Source: RFPW01 sp040401595 (GTDB lineage Bacteria > Pseudomonadota > Gammaproteobacteria > Burkholderiales > Burkholderiaceae_E). Taken from it: a DNA stretch of 64,000 bases. Location of the stretch: contig JBBAOE010000001.1 in assembly GCA_040401595.1 (NCBI GenBank), forward strand, positions 184,791-248,790. Reading direction: 5' to 3'. The notes beneath the pieces are model-generated. The model was not told the origin of the DNA, searched no databases, and saw nothing but the letters and a program-made list of their open reading frames with translations. The position numbers were made by a program, and so were the translations under genes. The first letter of the stretch is position 1, and every line of letters starts with the position of its first letter. Positions 54,461 through 63,919 of the stretch are shown piece after piece.

Positions 54461-55618
54461 ATGAAGAAATCGCTTATCGCGCTGGCTGTTGTTGCCGCGC
54501 TTCCTGGCGTTGCATTGGCTCAATCCAGCGTGACCATTTCGGGCAACATCAAAACCGGTATCTCCCGGTTCTCGACCGACTCCGCCACTGGCGTCGGCAA
54601 GATCAAGGACACCGCCATGTCGGACGGATCCTCACGGATCATCCTGAGCGGTACCGAAGATCTGGGCGGCGGCATGGCCGCGATTTTCCAGGTGGACAAC
54701 CGTTTCAACGGCAATGACGGTACTAGCGCAGGGGGCTACTCGACTTCCAGCCCAGTCCAGGGGCTGCTGGCCGGCGGTAACACGTTCGTCGGGGTCAAAG
54801 GCGGCTTTGGCGAAGTCCGGTTCGGCAACCTCGACACCCACTACGGCAAGGGCCAGGATGAGTTCGCCGCACGCGCCACCTCGCTGGGTGCTTCGTCCAC
54901 TTCGCTGATGGATTACATCGGTGCGAGCCCGATCGCGGTCACTTCGCGGACCAAGAACGTGATCCGCTACACCACCCCAGTGATGTCGGGTTTCAGTGCG
55001 CAGCTCGACTACTCGACCGCGCCCTTCCAGATCGAAGGCGGCACCACGTATCAGACGTCTTCGACGTTGACCACGATCAACCCAGGTAAGGGTCAGGCCA
55101 GCCATGCCGAGCTGAATTACAAGCAAGGCCCCGTGTCGGCTGGCGTGAGCATTTGGGACGCCAAGGTTGAAACCGCGAACAACGGCGCCGTCTTGGCTGC
55201 GACCGCCAAGAGCGGCGAACAGTCGACCAAGCTCTACGGTAGCTACGACCTTGGCGTGGCCAAGATCGGTGCCCAGTATGACGATTCCAAACTCCAGTTT
55301 GGCACTGCAGCTGACCAGAAGCGTAAGGCTTCGCACATCGCAGTGACCGCCCCGGTGGGCGCTGGCGCAGTCCTGTTCCAGTACACGAAGGCCAACTCCA
55401 TCAGCGGGAAGACAAACTCGGGTGCCACCATGGTTTCGGTCGGCTACGACTACAGCCTGTCGAAGCGCACTTCGGTTGGGGTGAACTACTCCAAGATCAA
55501 CAACGAAGCCGCAGCCAACTACCAGTTCTTTACGGGCGCAGCCCTGCAGCACGCGCCGGCAACCAGCGCAGGCACCGACACGTCGATGCTCTACGCGGGT
55601 ATCCGTCACGCATTCTGA
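54461..55618 (+). CDS. Gram-negative porin, second copy-type
   Basis: A 385-residue outer-membrane barrel. A short signal peptide (KKSLIALAVVAALPGVALAQSS) precedes SVTISGNIKTGISRF. It keeps GTEDLGGGMAAIFQVDNRFN and GVKGGFGEVRFGNLD, and ends in AGIRHAF. It is only distantly similar to the upstream porin by eye, so the pair is not a recent duplication. Start is ATG 54461. A strong terminator follows. Pore selectivity cannot be inferred. Confidence 0.93.
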   Translation: MKKSLIALAVVAALPGVALAQSSVTISGNIKTGISRFSTDSATGVGKIKDTAMSDGSSRIILSGTEDLGGGMAAIFQVDNRFNGNDGTSAGGYSTSSPVQGLLAGGNTFVGVKGGFGEVRFGNLDTHYGKGQDEFAARATSLGASSTSLMDYIGASPIAVTSRTKNVIRYTTPVMSGFSAQLDYSTAPFQIEGGTTYQTSSTLTTINPGKGQASHAELNYKQGPVSAGVSIWDAKVETANNGAVLAATAKSGEQSTKLYGSYDLGVAKIGAQYDDSKLQFGTAADQKRKASHIAVTAPVGAGAVLFQYTKANSISGKTNSGATMVSVGYDYSLSKRTSVGVNYSKINNEAAANYQFFTGAALQHAPATSAGTDTSMLYAGIRHAF

Positions 55619-55656
55619 TTGGAACGCCGGCGCAAGTCGGCTGCCTGATTGGTGCA

Positions 55657-55686
55657 AAAACGCCGGGGAAACCCGGCGTTTTTTTT
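55657..55686 (+). terminator. Intrinsic terminator after second porin
   Basis: AACGCCGGG (55659-55667), a GAAA tetraloop, CCCGGCGTT (55672-55680) and an eight-T tract ending near 55686. This is the most canonical terminator in the window and lies about 40 bp past the porin stop. Confidence 0.92.
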
Positions 55687-55806
55687 CGTCTACCCATGCC
55701 GCAACCAACAGATGGTTTGATCTGGACTGCACGGACCAGGAGCAAAGATTGCGTGGTCGTTGGCGTCTCAGTTCGTGCTGAGGCACTTTTTCAAAGGACC
55801 GACACC

Positions 55807-56253
55807 ATGACGCGATCTCCAAACGTTTCCCAAGCCCCTTCCCGCAACGCCACCCATGCGGGCGAGTTCCTAACTGCCGGTGTTGTCAGAACTCATCATG
55901 TACGCGGGACCTTACTGAGCCTCGCGGCTGGCGGCCTGATCGCCGTCTTGACGTCCCATGCAAGCGCTCAATCGGCTTATCCCCCGATGGAAACCAGCCA
56001 AGGCGTCAGTCAAGCAGGTGCTTCGCAACCCAACGCCTCTCAACCGAGCGCTTCGCAACCCAATGCGACGCAACGCAACCTGTCGTCCATGGAACGCAGC
56101 CAGGAATATGCGTCGCTGGATGAACGGATCGAGTCCGTCGTTCGCCGGACCCTCGACGCCCAGCAACGGACAGAGGCCGCTGCGCGGGAACGCATGAACA
56201 TGGAACACTCGATGGCCGCCAACGACTTTCCAGTACCACTCAACCTGGAATAG
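55807..56253 (+). CDS. Small exported protein with ASQPN repeats, unknown function
   Basis: About 148 residues, no family recognised. A central hydrophobic run (LLSLAAGGLIAVLTSHASAQS, residues about 36-56, given in part) looks like a signal peptide after an unusually long N-region, with a likely cleavage after ASAQ. Next come four pentapeptide repeats (ASQPN/S/T variants), encoded by tandem 15-bp DNA units. The C-terminal 60 residues are charged and likely helical (LDERIESVVRRTLDAQQ). ATG 55807 is chosen because AAAGGA lies 8 nt upstream; the longer frame to 55696 starts just past the porin terminator. Convergent with fadD. Confidence 0.6.
   Translation: MTRSPNVSQAPSRNATHAGEFLTAGVVRTHHVRGTLLSLAAGGLIAVLTSHASAQSAYPPMETSQGVSQAGASQPNASQPSASQPNATQRNLSSMERSQEYASLDERIESVVRRTLDAQQRTEAAARERMNMEHSMAANDFPVPLNLE
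56020..56079 (+). repeat. Four 15-bp tandem repeats inside the small exported-protein gene
   Basis: GCTTCGCAACCCAAC, GCCTCTCAACCGAGC, GCTTCGCAACCCAAT and GCGACGCAACGCAAC, one after another in frame. They encode ASQPN, ASQPS, ASQPN and ATQRN. The unit is a multiple of three, so copy-number change would not break the reading frame. Confidence 0.8.
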
Positions 56254-56268
56254 CGCGCTCGCTAGCCC

Positions 56269-57957
56269 TCAAGTCGTTTCGAGGCTGCGCAACTCCCGCC
56301 TCAGGATCTTGCCGACGTTGGTTTTAGGCAATTCCGTGCGGAACTCGACATATTTGGGCCGCTTGTAACCCGTTAACCCTCGGGCGCACCACTCAAGCAC
56401 ATCCTGTTGCGTCACCGCGGGGTCCCGCTTGACCACAAACACCTTGACGGTCTCACCGGCTGCGCCATCGGGTACACCGATTGCCGCGCATTCCAGCACG
56501 CCTGGATGCGCGGCAACGACTTCTTCGACCTCATTCGGGTACACATTGAAGCCCGAAACCAGAATCATGTCTTTTTTCCGATCGACCACCTTCATGTACC
56601 CGCGCTCGTCCATGACACCGACGTCGCCGGTCCGGAAAAACCCATCCGCTGTCATCACCCGCGCGGTTTCTTCCGGTCGATTCCAGTATCCAGCCATGAC
56701 TTGCGGGCCACGTATCGCAATTTCTCCGCGCTCCCCCAGCGGCAGTTCACGCCCCTCGTCATCAAGGATGCAAGCCTCGGTCGAGGGCAGGGGCATCCCG
56801 ATCATTCCGCTGTACGCATCGGTATCGCTCGGATTGCACACCGCAGAGGGCGAGGTTTCCGATAAACCATAGCCTTCGCAGATCGGGCAGCCGGTGATTT
56901 CCAGCCAGCGATCGGCGACCGCCTGTTGTACCGCCATGCCGCCACCGTTTGAGACTCTCAAATCCGAATGATCCAGGTTTGCGAAATCCGGATGGTTGGC
57001 CAGCGCGTTGTACAAGGTATTGACCGCAGGAAAGACCGTTGCCCGGACTTTCGCGAGTTCCGCGATCAGTCCCGGAATATCGCGCGGGTTTGGGATCAAG
57101 AGATTCAATGCGCCTGTGCGTGCGCCAAGCAACGAACAGACCGTCAATGCGAAGATGTGATAGAGCGGCAGCGCACAGACCACGGTCAGCTGTTCAGGCG
57201 GTGGCGGCTTGCGGGGATTGTGGAGAGCGGGCTGCATCCAAGCTTCCGACTGAAGCAGGTTGGCAATGATGTTGCGGTGCGTCAGCATCGCGCCCTTTGA
57301 CAGACCGGTGGTGCCGCCGGTGTATTGCAGAAAGGCAACATCGTTGCGCGTGACTGTCACGGGGTTCAGACGCGAGGCGGCTCCGAGCCGCAGAACCTCG
57401 TTGAAACCAATGGCGTTGGGGAGTTGAAAGGCTGGCACCATCTTCTTGACGTGCCGCACCACCAGGTTCACCAGCATGCCCTTGAGCAAACCGAGTCGAT
57501 CGCCCATGGTCGTCATCACCACATGGCGGACCCGAGTGCGCACGATCACTTGCTCCAGCGTACTGGCAAAGTTCTCCATGACCACAATCGCTTCTGCACC
57601 GCTATCGTTTAACTGGTGTTCGAGTTCTCGTGGTGTGTAAAGTGGATTGACATTGACCACCGTACAGCCGGCCCGCAGTGCCCCCGCCATCGCGATCGGG
57701 AACTGCAGAACATTGGGCATCATCAAGGCAACCCGCTGCCCTTTGCCCAGACCCTGCGCCTGCAGCCATGCGGCGAATGCCAGCGACGCCTGGTCGAGCT
57801 CGGCAAAGCTCATGATCCGGTCCATACAACGATAGGCCGGGCGCGTGGCATAGCGAGAAAACGCCTCGTCCAGCAGCGCCACAAGGGACGTGTACTGATC
57901 GGGGTCAATGTCTGCCGGCACTCCCGCCGGGTAATGCTTCAGCCAGAAGCGTTCCAT
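56269..57957 (-). CDS. fadD: Long-chain-fatty-acid--CoA ligase
   Basis: A 562-residue adenylate-forming enzyme. The P-loop is YTGGTTGLSKGAMLTH; other core motifs are GYGLSETSPSA, GYWNRPEETA and TGDVGVMDERGYMKVVDRKKD. The C-terminal catalytic lysine is in GKILRRELR. It begins at ATG 57957 with GAGGAG. It activates fatty acids for beta-oxidation at the inner membrane. It is followed convergently by the ASQPN gene after 15 bp. Confidence 0.94.
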   Translation of the reverse strand: MERFWLKHYPAGVPADIDPDQYTSLVALLDEAFSRYATRPAYRCMDRIMSFAELDQASLAFAAWLQAQGLGKGQRVALMMPNVLQFPIAMAGALRAGCTVVNVNPLYTPRELEHQLNDSGAEAIVVMENFASTLEQVIVRTRVRHVVMTTMGDRLGLLKGMLVNLVVRHVKKMVPAFQLPNAIGFNEVLRLGAASRLNPVTVTRNDVAFLQYTGGTTGLSKGAMLTHRNIIANLLQSEAWMQPALHNPRKPPPPEQLTVVCALPLYHIFALTVCSLLGARTGALNLLIPNPRDIPGLIAELAKVRATVFPAVNTLYNALANHPDFANLDHSDLRVSNGGGMAVQQAVADRWLEITGCPICEGYGLSETSPSAVCNPSDTDAYSGMIGMPLPSTEACILDDEGRELPLGERGEIAIRGPQVMAGYWNRPEETARVMTADGFFRTGDVGVMDERGYMKVVDRKKDMILVSGFNVYPNEVEEVVAAHPGVLECAAIGVPDGAAGETVKVFVVKRDPAVTQQDVLEWCARGLTGYKRPKYVEFRTELPKTNVGKILRRELRSLETT

Positions 57958-57983
57958 GATTTCTCCTCAAAACCGCTGCCGGA

Positions 57984-59159
57984 TCATAGCCTGCGGGAGT
58001 TACACGTCGATGCCGGATCGAAACGGGGTTTTCCCGTGTCCCGAGTGATATCCGTGGCAACAAGCCGATCCGTAGCGACCGCCTTGCTAGCGGCAGCCGC
58101 TAGCGCTGCCCGCCGGGCGTCGCGGGATTCACTGGCAAGCGCCCGTACGCGTTCAAACAACGGCTCCAGCGTTTTCGTCCCTGCCACTTCGGTTTCCCCC
58201 AGCAGGGCCAAAAAACCCGGGACCAGTTCGTCGTAAGTACCCACCGCTGCAAGCTGAGCGTTGTTTGGGGGTCTGGCAAAAAATCGGTCGTAGCCCGTGT
58301 AGCCACCCCAACGCTCATCACGCATCGTCTGGTACGCCGTCTGGAGCTGGCATTGCAACACCTGTTTACCCGCCCGTTTACGGTCCTCTGGATCATCGCT
58401 GCGGTAAACCCCTTCCAGACTTGAGCGGGCAGCGCGCAGCAGGGTCAAAAAATCGCGCCGCCGCCCCGCGTAGACGGCATAACGCTCTCGAGTCGTCACA
58501 TCGCGTGTCGCCAGCCAACGCTCGACACCGGCTACCTCCACCGCGGTCGCGAAGGATTCGTTGAACATCGTGTCGTCGCCAACGTACACGACCTGGTGCG
58601 CCAGTTCATGGAACAGCAGCCGCGCGAGTTCCCCATCCGGCAGGCCAATGAAAGTGTTCAGAACCGGGTCGGGTGTGAACCCCAGCGTCGAATACGCGGG
58701 GATTCCACCAACATGCACTTCCCGCCCCTGGGCAGCGAGGCGATCAGCAAACTGCTGCGCCTGCGCCTGGTCGTAATAGCCTCGGTAACTGATACAGCCC
58801 ACGACGGGGAAACACCAGGTATCGAGCTTTAAGGATAATTCCGGCGCGGAAAACACGTTCCAGACGGCATAAGGCCGCTTCAAATCGGCATAACTGCGAT
58901 AGCTGCGGTTATCGGGCAGCCCGAGATCGTGGGCAGCGAACGCTCGAATTTCCTGGACCAGGGCCAGGCGAGCGCGCAAGGCGGGCGGAGTCTGCGGGTC
59001 GTCTAGCCAATCCTGCACAGGTCTCGCCTCAGCGAGGACATGCAGATGCCCCCGCAAGGCCTGCCAACCGTAGCCCAGTGAATCCTCCACCGCGAGACGT
59101 GCCGAGGCACAGGCGCTCAGCGCCAAAGCAACTGCAATCAGCAACAGGATCCGCATCAT
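57984..59159 (-). CDS. Putative zinc aminopeptidase, lipoprotein (COG4324-type)
   Basis: A 391-residue protein with a lipoprotein signal (ILLLIAVALALSACAS; lipobox LSAC with Cys at residue 17), so it is anchored in the envelope. HELAHQVVYVGDD contains the HExxH zinc site, with a likely third ligand in NESFATAVE. This matches the predicted aminopeptidase family of proteobacteria. It starts at ATG 59159 (an ATG-ATG pair). It follows the molybdopterin oxidoreductase by 15 bp on the same strand, and fadD is 26 bp downstream. Confidence 0.8.
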   Translation of the reverse strand: MMRILLLIAVALALSACASARLAVEDSLGYGWQALRGHLHVLAEARPVQDWLDDPQTPPALRARLALVQEIRAFAAHDLGLPDNRSYRSYADLKRPYAVWNVFSAPELSLKLDTWCFPVVGCISYRGYYDQAQAQQFADRLAAQGREVHVGGIPAYSTLGFTPDPVLNTFIGLPDGELARLLFHELAHQVVYVGDDTMFNESFATAVEVAGVERWLATRDVTTRERYAVYAGRRRDFLTLLRAARSSLEGVYRSDDPEDRKRAGKQVLQCQLQTAYQTMRDERWGGYTGYDRFFARPPNNAQLAAVGTYDELVPGFLALLGETEVAGTKTLEPLFERVRALASESRDARRAALAAAASKAVATDRLVATDITRDTGKPRFDPASTCNSRRL

Positions 59160-59174
59160 CGGAGCCGGGTCTGC

Positions 59175-61422
59175 TTAGGCCAAGGGAGCGATTTCAACCC
59201 TGCAATCGTAAAAGGTCGCCCCGGCTCCGCCTTCGGTCAAGCGCTGGCTCGTGACTGCATTGACATTACGCCCGGGCCCGCCCTGCACGCCAGGGGCATC
59301 GCGATGCCACCAGATGGACGGCGCAACCGCTACACCCTGGCGGGTCCGCTCCGTCACCCGCAGGGTCGCGGCGAAGCTCCCCCGATCATTGAATACCCGC
59401 ACCATGGTGCCATCGGCCAGCCCTCGACCGGTCGCATCGGCCGGGTGCATCAGGCACTCGGGCGCACCTTCCCGAGCCCGAATCGACGCGACATTGACGA
59501 AAGTCGTGTTGAGAAAATTACGCGCGGGCGGGGAAATCAACTGCAGCGGATAGCGCGCCGCCAGTTCTGGGTCCACCTCAGCCGATTCCCAGGGCGGCTG
59601 CCAGTCCGGAACGGGATCGCGACCAACCGCGGTCAAGCCTGGATCGACAAGCCGCACCCGTCCGGAAGCAGTGGGGAACCCTCCATGGGCCAGGGGATTG
59701 ACCTGAGTATCCATGGTCAACGGCGCCCACCCACGTGCCAGTAATCCCTCCCAGGTCACGCCCGCAAGACGCGGATGGGTCCAATCCAGTGCGCTGCGCG
59801 CAACCGTCTCATCATCTTCGAATAGCGCCGGATGGCTCAAACCCATGGCTCGAGCCAGTCGACGGAAGATTTCGCTGTTGGGTAAGGCCTCGCCAATCGG
59901 TGCGATCGCCGGGTGGTTCACGACGAGAGAGGTGTGGCCGTAGCTCTTGTGCAGATCAAAATGCTCCATCTGCGTCGTTGCGGGCAGTACCCAATCGGCC
60001 CAATCCGCGGTGTCGGTCTGAAAATGCTCCAGAACCACAGTAAACAGATCTTCGCGGGCAAAGCCGCGGATGACGGATTCAGAGTCGGGCGCCACCGCGA
60101 CGGGATTTGCATTCCAGACCACCATCGCTTCGATCGGAATATCGGCAGACCCCGCCTGAGCGGAAGTCCACTCGGGCGAAGCCGGCGGGGTCGGNNNNNN
60201 NNNNNNNNNNNNNNNNNNNNNNNNNNNNNNNNNNNNNNNNNNNNNNNNNNNNNNNNNNNNNNNNNNNNNNNNNNNNNNNNNNNNNNNNNNNNNNCACTGG
60301 GATCGCGAGCGCTTCGCCAATCGCTGACATATTGACGGAGCGCGGCAACCGTCCTGGCCACCCCGGGATCAAATCTGGCCGCTGCCAGCCATGGGTATCC
60401 ACGGGAAACCACCCGGAAGAGGAAAGCAGCATCCCGCCAGCGGCATCGCGCCAGGCACCGGTAAGCGCCGGTAACGCGGCGATCGCGCGCACAGCATCGG
60501 CGCCGCCGCGAGCACGCTGAACACCGTAATTGACCCGGATGGCAGCGGGGCGAACCGAGCCCCAGGTGCGGGCCAACCAGACAATATCTGCTTCGGCAAG
60601 CCCACAGACCTCGGCCGCGCGCCTGGGGGGCCATTGCATCGCGCGCTGCGCAAGCGCATCGAACCCTTCGGTATGCTGTTCGATCCAAGGGTGATCCAGC
60701 AGATCTTCCTCAATCAGCACATGAATCAGCGCAAGTGCCAGGGCCGCATCCGTGCCGGGACGCAGCGCGAGCCAGCGATCACACTTCTGCGCCGTGTCGG
60801 ACTCGAAAGGATCAATCGCTACAACCACCGCGCCCTGGCGTTTGGCCGCCTGAATCCGACGCCATAGATGAACGCTGGAGGTCACCGGATTGGTTCCCCA
60901 GAGCAGAATCAGTCGTGCGTGGTCAAACTGCTCGACCGACATCCCGACGGATCCCCCATGGACCGAGGCGAGACCATTGCTCCCGGCGGCGGAACAGATC
61001 GTGGCCTCCAGACGCGACGCGCCAAGCGCATGAAAAAAGCGCTGGGCCAGTCCGTCGCCCTGCACGAAACCCATCGTCCCAGCATAGCTGTACGGCACGA
61101 TCCGCTGCGGATCTCGGGCGGAGACCTCCGTGAGCCGTGCCGCGATCTCAGTGATCGCGACCTCCCACGAGACCGCTTCAAACTGCCCGGATCCCTTGGG
61201 TCCGACCCGACGAAGAGGTTGGGTCAATCGATCCGGATGGTGAGTTCGCTCCGCATAACGCGCGACTTTCGTACATAAAACCCCATCGGTTGCCGGATGG
61301 TCTGGATCCCCCTCGACGCGCACGACCCGATCGCCGCTGACCGTGATCCGCAGGGCGCAGGTATCCGGACAATCATGCGGGCAGGCGCCGCGCACCGTGC
61401 GTTCCTGTTCAATCGTCAACAT
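59175..61422 (-). CDS. Molybdopterin oxidoreductase, interrupted by an assembly gap
   Basis: The N-terminal 376 codons (60295-61422) and C-terminal 340 codons (59175-60194) belong to one DMSO-reductase-family enzyme, separated by 100 N. The N-half opens with the cysteine cluster GACPHDCPDTCALRI and GVLCTKV for a 4Fe-4S. The C-half begins the MGD-binding AMVVWNANPVAV strand and has DTADWADWVLPATTQMEHFD, and ends with the molydopterin-binding C-terminal domain. ATG 61422 starts the frame. No signal peptide is seen, so it is probably cytoplasmic. Substrate unknown. The flanks are each a whole number of codons, so an intact gene needs a gap length divisible by three, which 100 is not. Confidence 0.85.
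60195..60294. other. Assembly gap (100 N)
   Basis: Exactly 100 unknown bases inside the molybdopterin oxidoreductase gene, a conventional placeholder length. The true length is unknown. Comparing the two flanking protein parts with the usual family layout suggests that very few residues are missing. Confidence 0.98.
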
Positions 61423-61581
61423 GGCGAATACTCGAAGGACTCGGTTGAGGTCAGATCCGGATAGAGAACAAGGGCACTCCAGCCTAACCGGTTGGATGGA
61501 AAAAACGCGCAGCCCGCGAGAGGCCGCTTCGTGCCCCCGAATGCTATATTGAAACGCACAAGCACCATCGAGGTACGAGCC

Positions 61582-62772
61582 GTGAATCTCATTGAACCCG
61601 CCCTGCAATGGCAGCCAGAATTTCAGGCGATTCGCCGCGACCTCCATGCCCACCCCGAGTTGAAGTTTCAGGAAGTGCGCACTGCGGAGGTCGTTGCGAC
61701 CAAATTGCGCGAGTGGGGCTATGCCGTCGACTGCGGGCTGGGCGGTACCGGCGTAGTCGCCAGTCTGAAAGTCGGCTCCTCGACCCGTGCAATCGGGCTG
61801 CGTGCCGATATGGATGCCCTGCCGCTCCAGGAAATCAATACGTTTGAACACCGTTCGTTGTACGACGGGCGGATGCATGCCTGTGGCCACGATGGCCACA
61901 CCACCATGCTCCTGGCCGCCGCCAAAGTCCTGATGCAGCGCAAACAGTTTGACGGCACCGTGAACCTGATCTTCCAACCTGCGGAAGAAGGCGGCGGTGG
62001 CGCGCGTCGCATGATTCAGGAAGGCCTGTTCAAGCGCTTCCCGTGTGATGCCGTCTTTGGCCTGCATAACTGGCCCGGGTCTGCCGCCGGGACCTTCGGC
62101 GTGACCCCCGGCCCGATGATGGCTTCATCGAACGAGTTTGAAATCCATGTCCGGGGCAAAGGCGCTCACGCCGCTCTGCCCCATCTGGGCGTTGACCCGG
62201 TGATGATCGCCGTGGCGATCGCGCAAAACCTCCAGACCATCGTCAGCCGTAACTGCAAACCCATCGATGCTGCCGTCTTGTCCATCACCAAGATCAACGC
62301 TGGCAGCGCGCTGAATATCATTGCGGACGACGCCAGGATGGCCGGCACGGTTCGGACGTTTTCAGTCAAGGTGCTTGATCTGATCGAAGCACGGATGCGC
62401 GAAATCATCGAACATACGGCGACTGCGCTTGGCGGTACCGCCACCCTGTCGTTCCAGCGTAACTACCCGCCGACGATCAACGACCCCCAAATGGCTGCCT
62501 TCTGCGCCGACGTCATGACAGAGATCGTCGGCGCAGACCATGTCGACCGTGCGATCGAACCGACCATGGGAGCGGAGGATTTTTCCTACATGCTGCTCGA
62601 GAAACCGGGCTCATATGCCTTCATCGGTAATGGCGAGGGCGGCCATCGGGAGATGGGCCACGGAGCCGGCCCGTGTACCCTGCACAATCCGAGTTATGAC
62701 TTCAACGATGAAATCATCCCGATTGGCGCAAGTTATTGGGTCCGCCTGGCGGAGCGCTTTCTGACATCCTGA
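61582..62772 (+). CDS. M20-family amidohydrolase (hippurate hydrolase-like)
   Basis: A 396-residue di-metal amidohydrolase. Metal and catalytic residues lie in RRDLHAHPELKFQE, RADMDALPLQE, HACGHDGHTTMLL and QPAEEGGGGAR, with a downstream H in EPTMGAEDFSYM. The dimerisation lid starts VRGKGAHAALPHLGVDPV. It would hydrolyse N-acylated amino acids such as hippurate; the substrate is not fixed by sequence. The start is GTG 61582 with GAGG upstream; the frame extends to 61492 without homology. It is divergent from the oxidoreductase gene. Confidence 0.9.
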   Translation: MNLIEPALQWQPEFQAIRRDLHAHPELKFQEVRTAEVVATKLREWGYAVDCGLGGTGVVASLKVGSSTRAIGLRADMDALPLQEINTFEHRSLYDGRMHACGHDGHTTMLLAAAKVLMQRKQFDGTVNLIFQPAEEGGGGARRMIQEGLFKRFPCDAVFGLHNWPGSAAGTFGVTPGPMMASSNEFEIHVRGKGAHAALPHLGVDPVMIAVAIAQNLQTIVSRNCKPIDAAVLSITKINAGSALNIIADDARMAGTVRTFSVKVLDLIEARMREIIEHTATALGGTATLSFQRNYPPTINDPQMAAFCADVMTEIVGADHVDRAIEPTMGAEDFSYMLLEKPGSYAFIGNGEGGHREMGHGAGPCTLHNPSYDFNDEIIPIGASYWVRLAERFLTS

Positions 62773-62796
62773 GCGCCCCTTAAGCAGCAGCGCAGA

Positions 62797-62841
62797 GACC
62801 CGTCACCACTAGACCAGTCAACACCCGACCGGTCAATACCA
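62797..62841. repeat. Three degenerate 15-bp tandem repeats in spacer before bioB
   Basis: GACCCGTCACCACTA (62797), GACCAGTCAACACCC (62812) and GACCGGTCAATACCA (62827), followed by a decayed unit. They fill much of the 118-bp gap between the M20 gene and bioB. No hairpin or promoter is recognised in them. Confidence 0.7.
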
Positions 62842-62890
62842 AACCGATTGCCCCACTGGGGTGATCGGGCTTCATGAACGACATTGACTC

Positions 62891-63919
62891 ATGACCATGC
62901 TCACTGATGTCCATCCGGCAACCGGACGCGAAATTCCCCCGGTGCCAGTCTCCTTTCAGAAATCACTGGCTCCTGCCGCCGACAGCCGACCACGAATCTG
63001 GAGCGTGGAACAGGTTCAGGCATTACTGGACAAACCGTTTCTGGACCTCATATTTCAGGCGCAGACCGTCCATCGTGCCCACTGGCCCGAAGGCGATATC
63101 GAACTGGCCACACTGCTCTCCATCAAGACGGGCGGCTGCCCCGAGAACTGTGGTTACTGCCCCCAGTCAGCGCAGTTTGACACCGGCGTCAAAGCGCAAA
63201 AATTGCTGGAGGTCGAGGAAGTCCTGCGGGCTGCGCAGGCCGCCAAAGACGCCGGCGCAAGTCGCTTTTGTATGGGAGCAGCCTGGCGCTCCCCGAAAGA
63301 CCGCGACATTGCCAATGTCTCCACGCTAATCACCGCAGTCAAAGGTCTCGGATTGCAGACCTGCGCCACACTGGGAATGCTTGAGCCACAGCATGCGGTC
63401 GATTTGCGTCAAGCGGGTCTGGACTATTACAACCACAACTTGGACACCTCGCCCGATTATTACCCCACCATCGTGGATACCCGCACTTATCAGGACCGGC
63501 TCGATACGCTTAACCATGTCCGTGCGGCCGGCATCCAGGTTTGCTGCGGTGGCATCGTAGGGATGGGTGAGACCGTTGCGCACAGGGCCGGACTGCTCGC
63601 AGAACTCGCGAATTTATCGCCGTATCCCGAATCTGTGCCGATCAATAGTCTGGTTCGCGTGCCTGGGACACCGCTGGGGGACGCCCCACCAATTGATCCC
63701 ATCGACTTTGTCCGCGTCATCGCGACCGCCCGCATCCTGATGCCCAAGGCCCGGGTCCGTCTATCAGCTGGCCGCAAAGAACTTGGTGAAGCGGTCGAAA
63801 CCCTGTGTTTCATCGCCGGTGCCAATTCGATTTTTTACGGCGACAAACTTCTAGTGACCGGTAATCCAGATACCGACGCGGACAAGGATCTTATTCGAAA
63901 GCTCGGCCTTAAGACCTAG
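62891..63919 (+). CDS. bioB: Biotin synthase
   Basis: A 342-residue radical-SAM enzyme inserting sulfur into dethiobiotin. The SAM-cluster motif is CPENCGYCPQS. YNHNLDTSPDYYP and the R/N ligands of the second cluster (GITVCCGGIVGMGE-type, here IQVCCGGIVGMGE) are intact. Start is ATG 62891, with a second ATG two codons later and a weak ribosome-binding site. No other bio gene is in view, and no BirA operator was recognised. The last 81 bp of the window, past its stop, show nothing. Confidence 0.96.
   Translation: MTMLTDVHPATGREIPPVPVSFQKSLAPAADSRPRIWSVEQVQALLDKPFLDLIFQAQTVHRAHWPEGDIELATLLSIKTGGCPENCGYCPQSAQFDTGVKAQKLLEVEEVLRAAQAAKDAGASRFCMGAAWRSPKDRDIANVSTLITAVKGLGLQTCATLGMLEPQHAVDLRQAGLDYYNHNLDTSPDYYPTIVDTRTYQDRLDTLNHVRAAGIQVCCGGIVGMGETVAHRAGLLAELANLSPYPESVPINSLVRVPGTPLGDAPPIDPIDFVRVIATARILMPKARVRLSAGRKELGEAVETLCFIAGANSIFYGDKLLVTGNPDTDADKDLIRKLGLKT

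Noticed and set aside
61423..62067. Extension of the molybdopterin oxidoreductase frame upstream
   Set aside because: It is antisense to the M20 amidohydrolase. The conserved protein starts at ATG 61422, just before the cysteine cluster.
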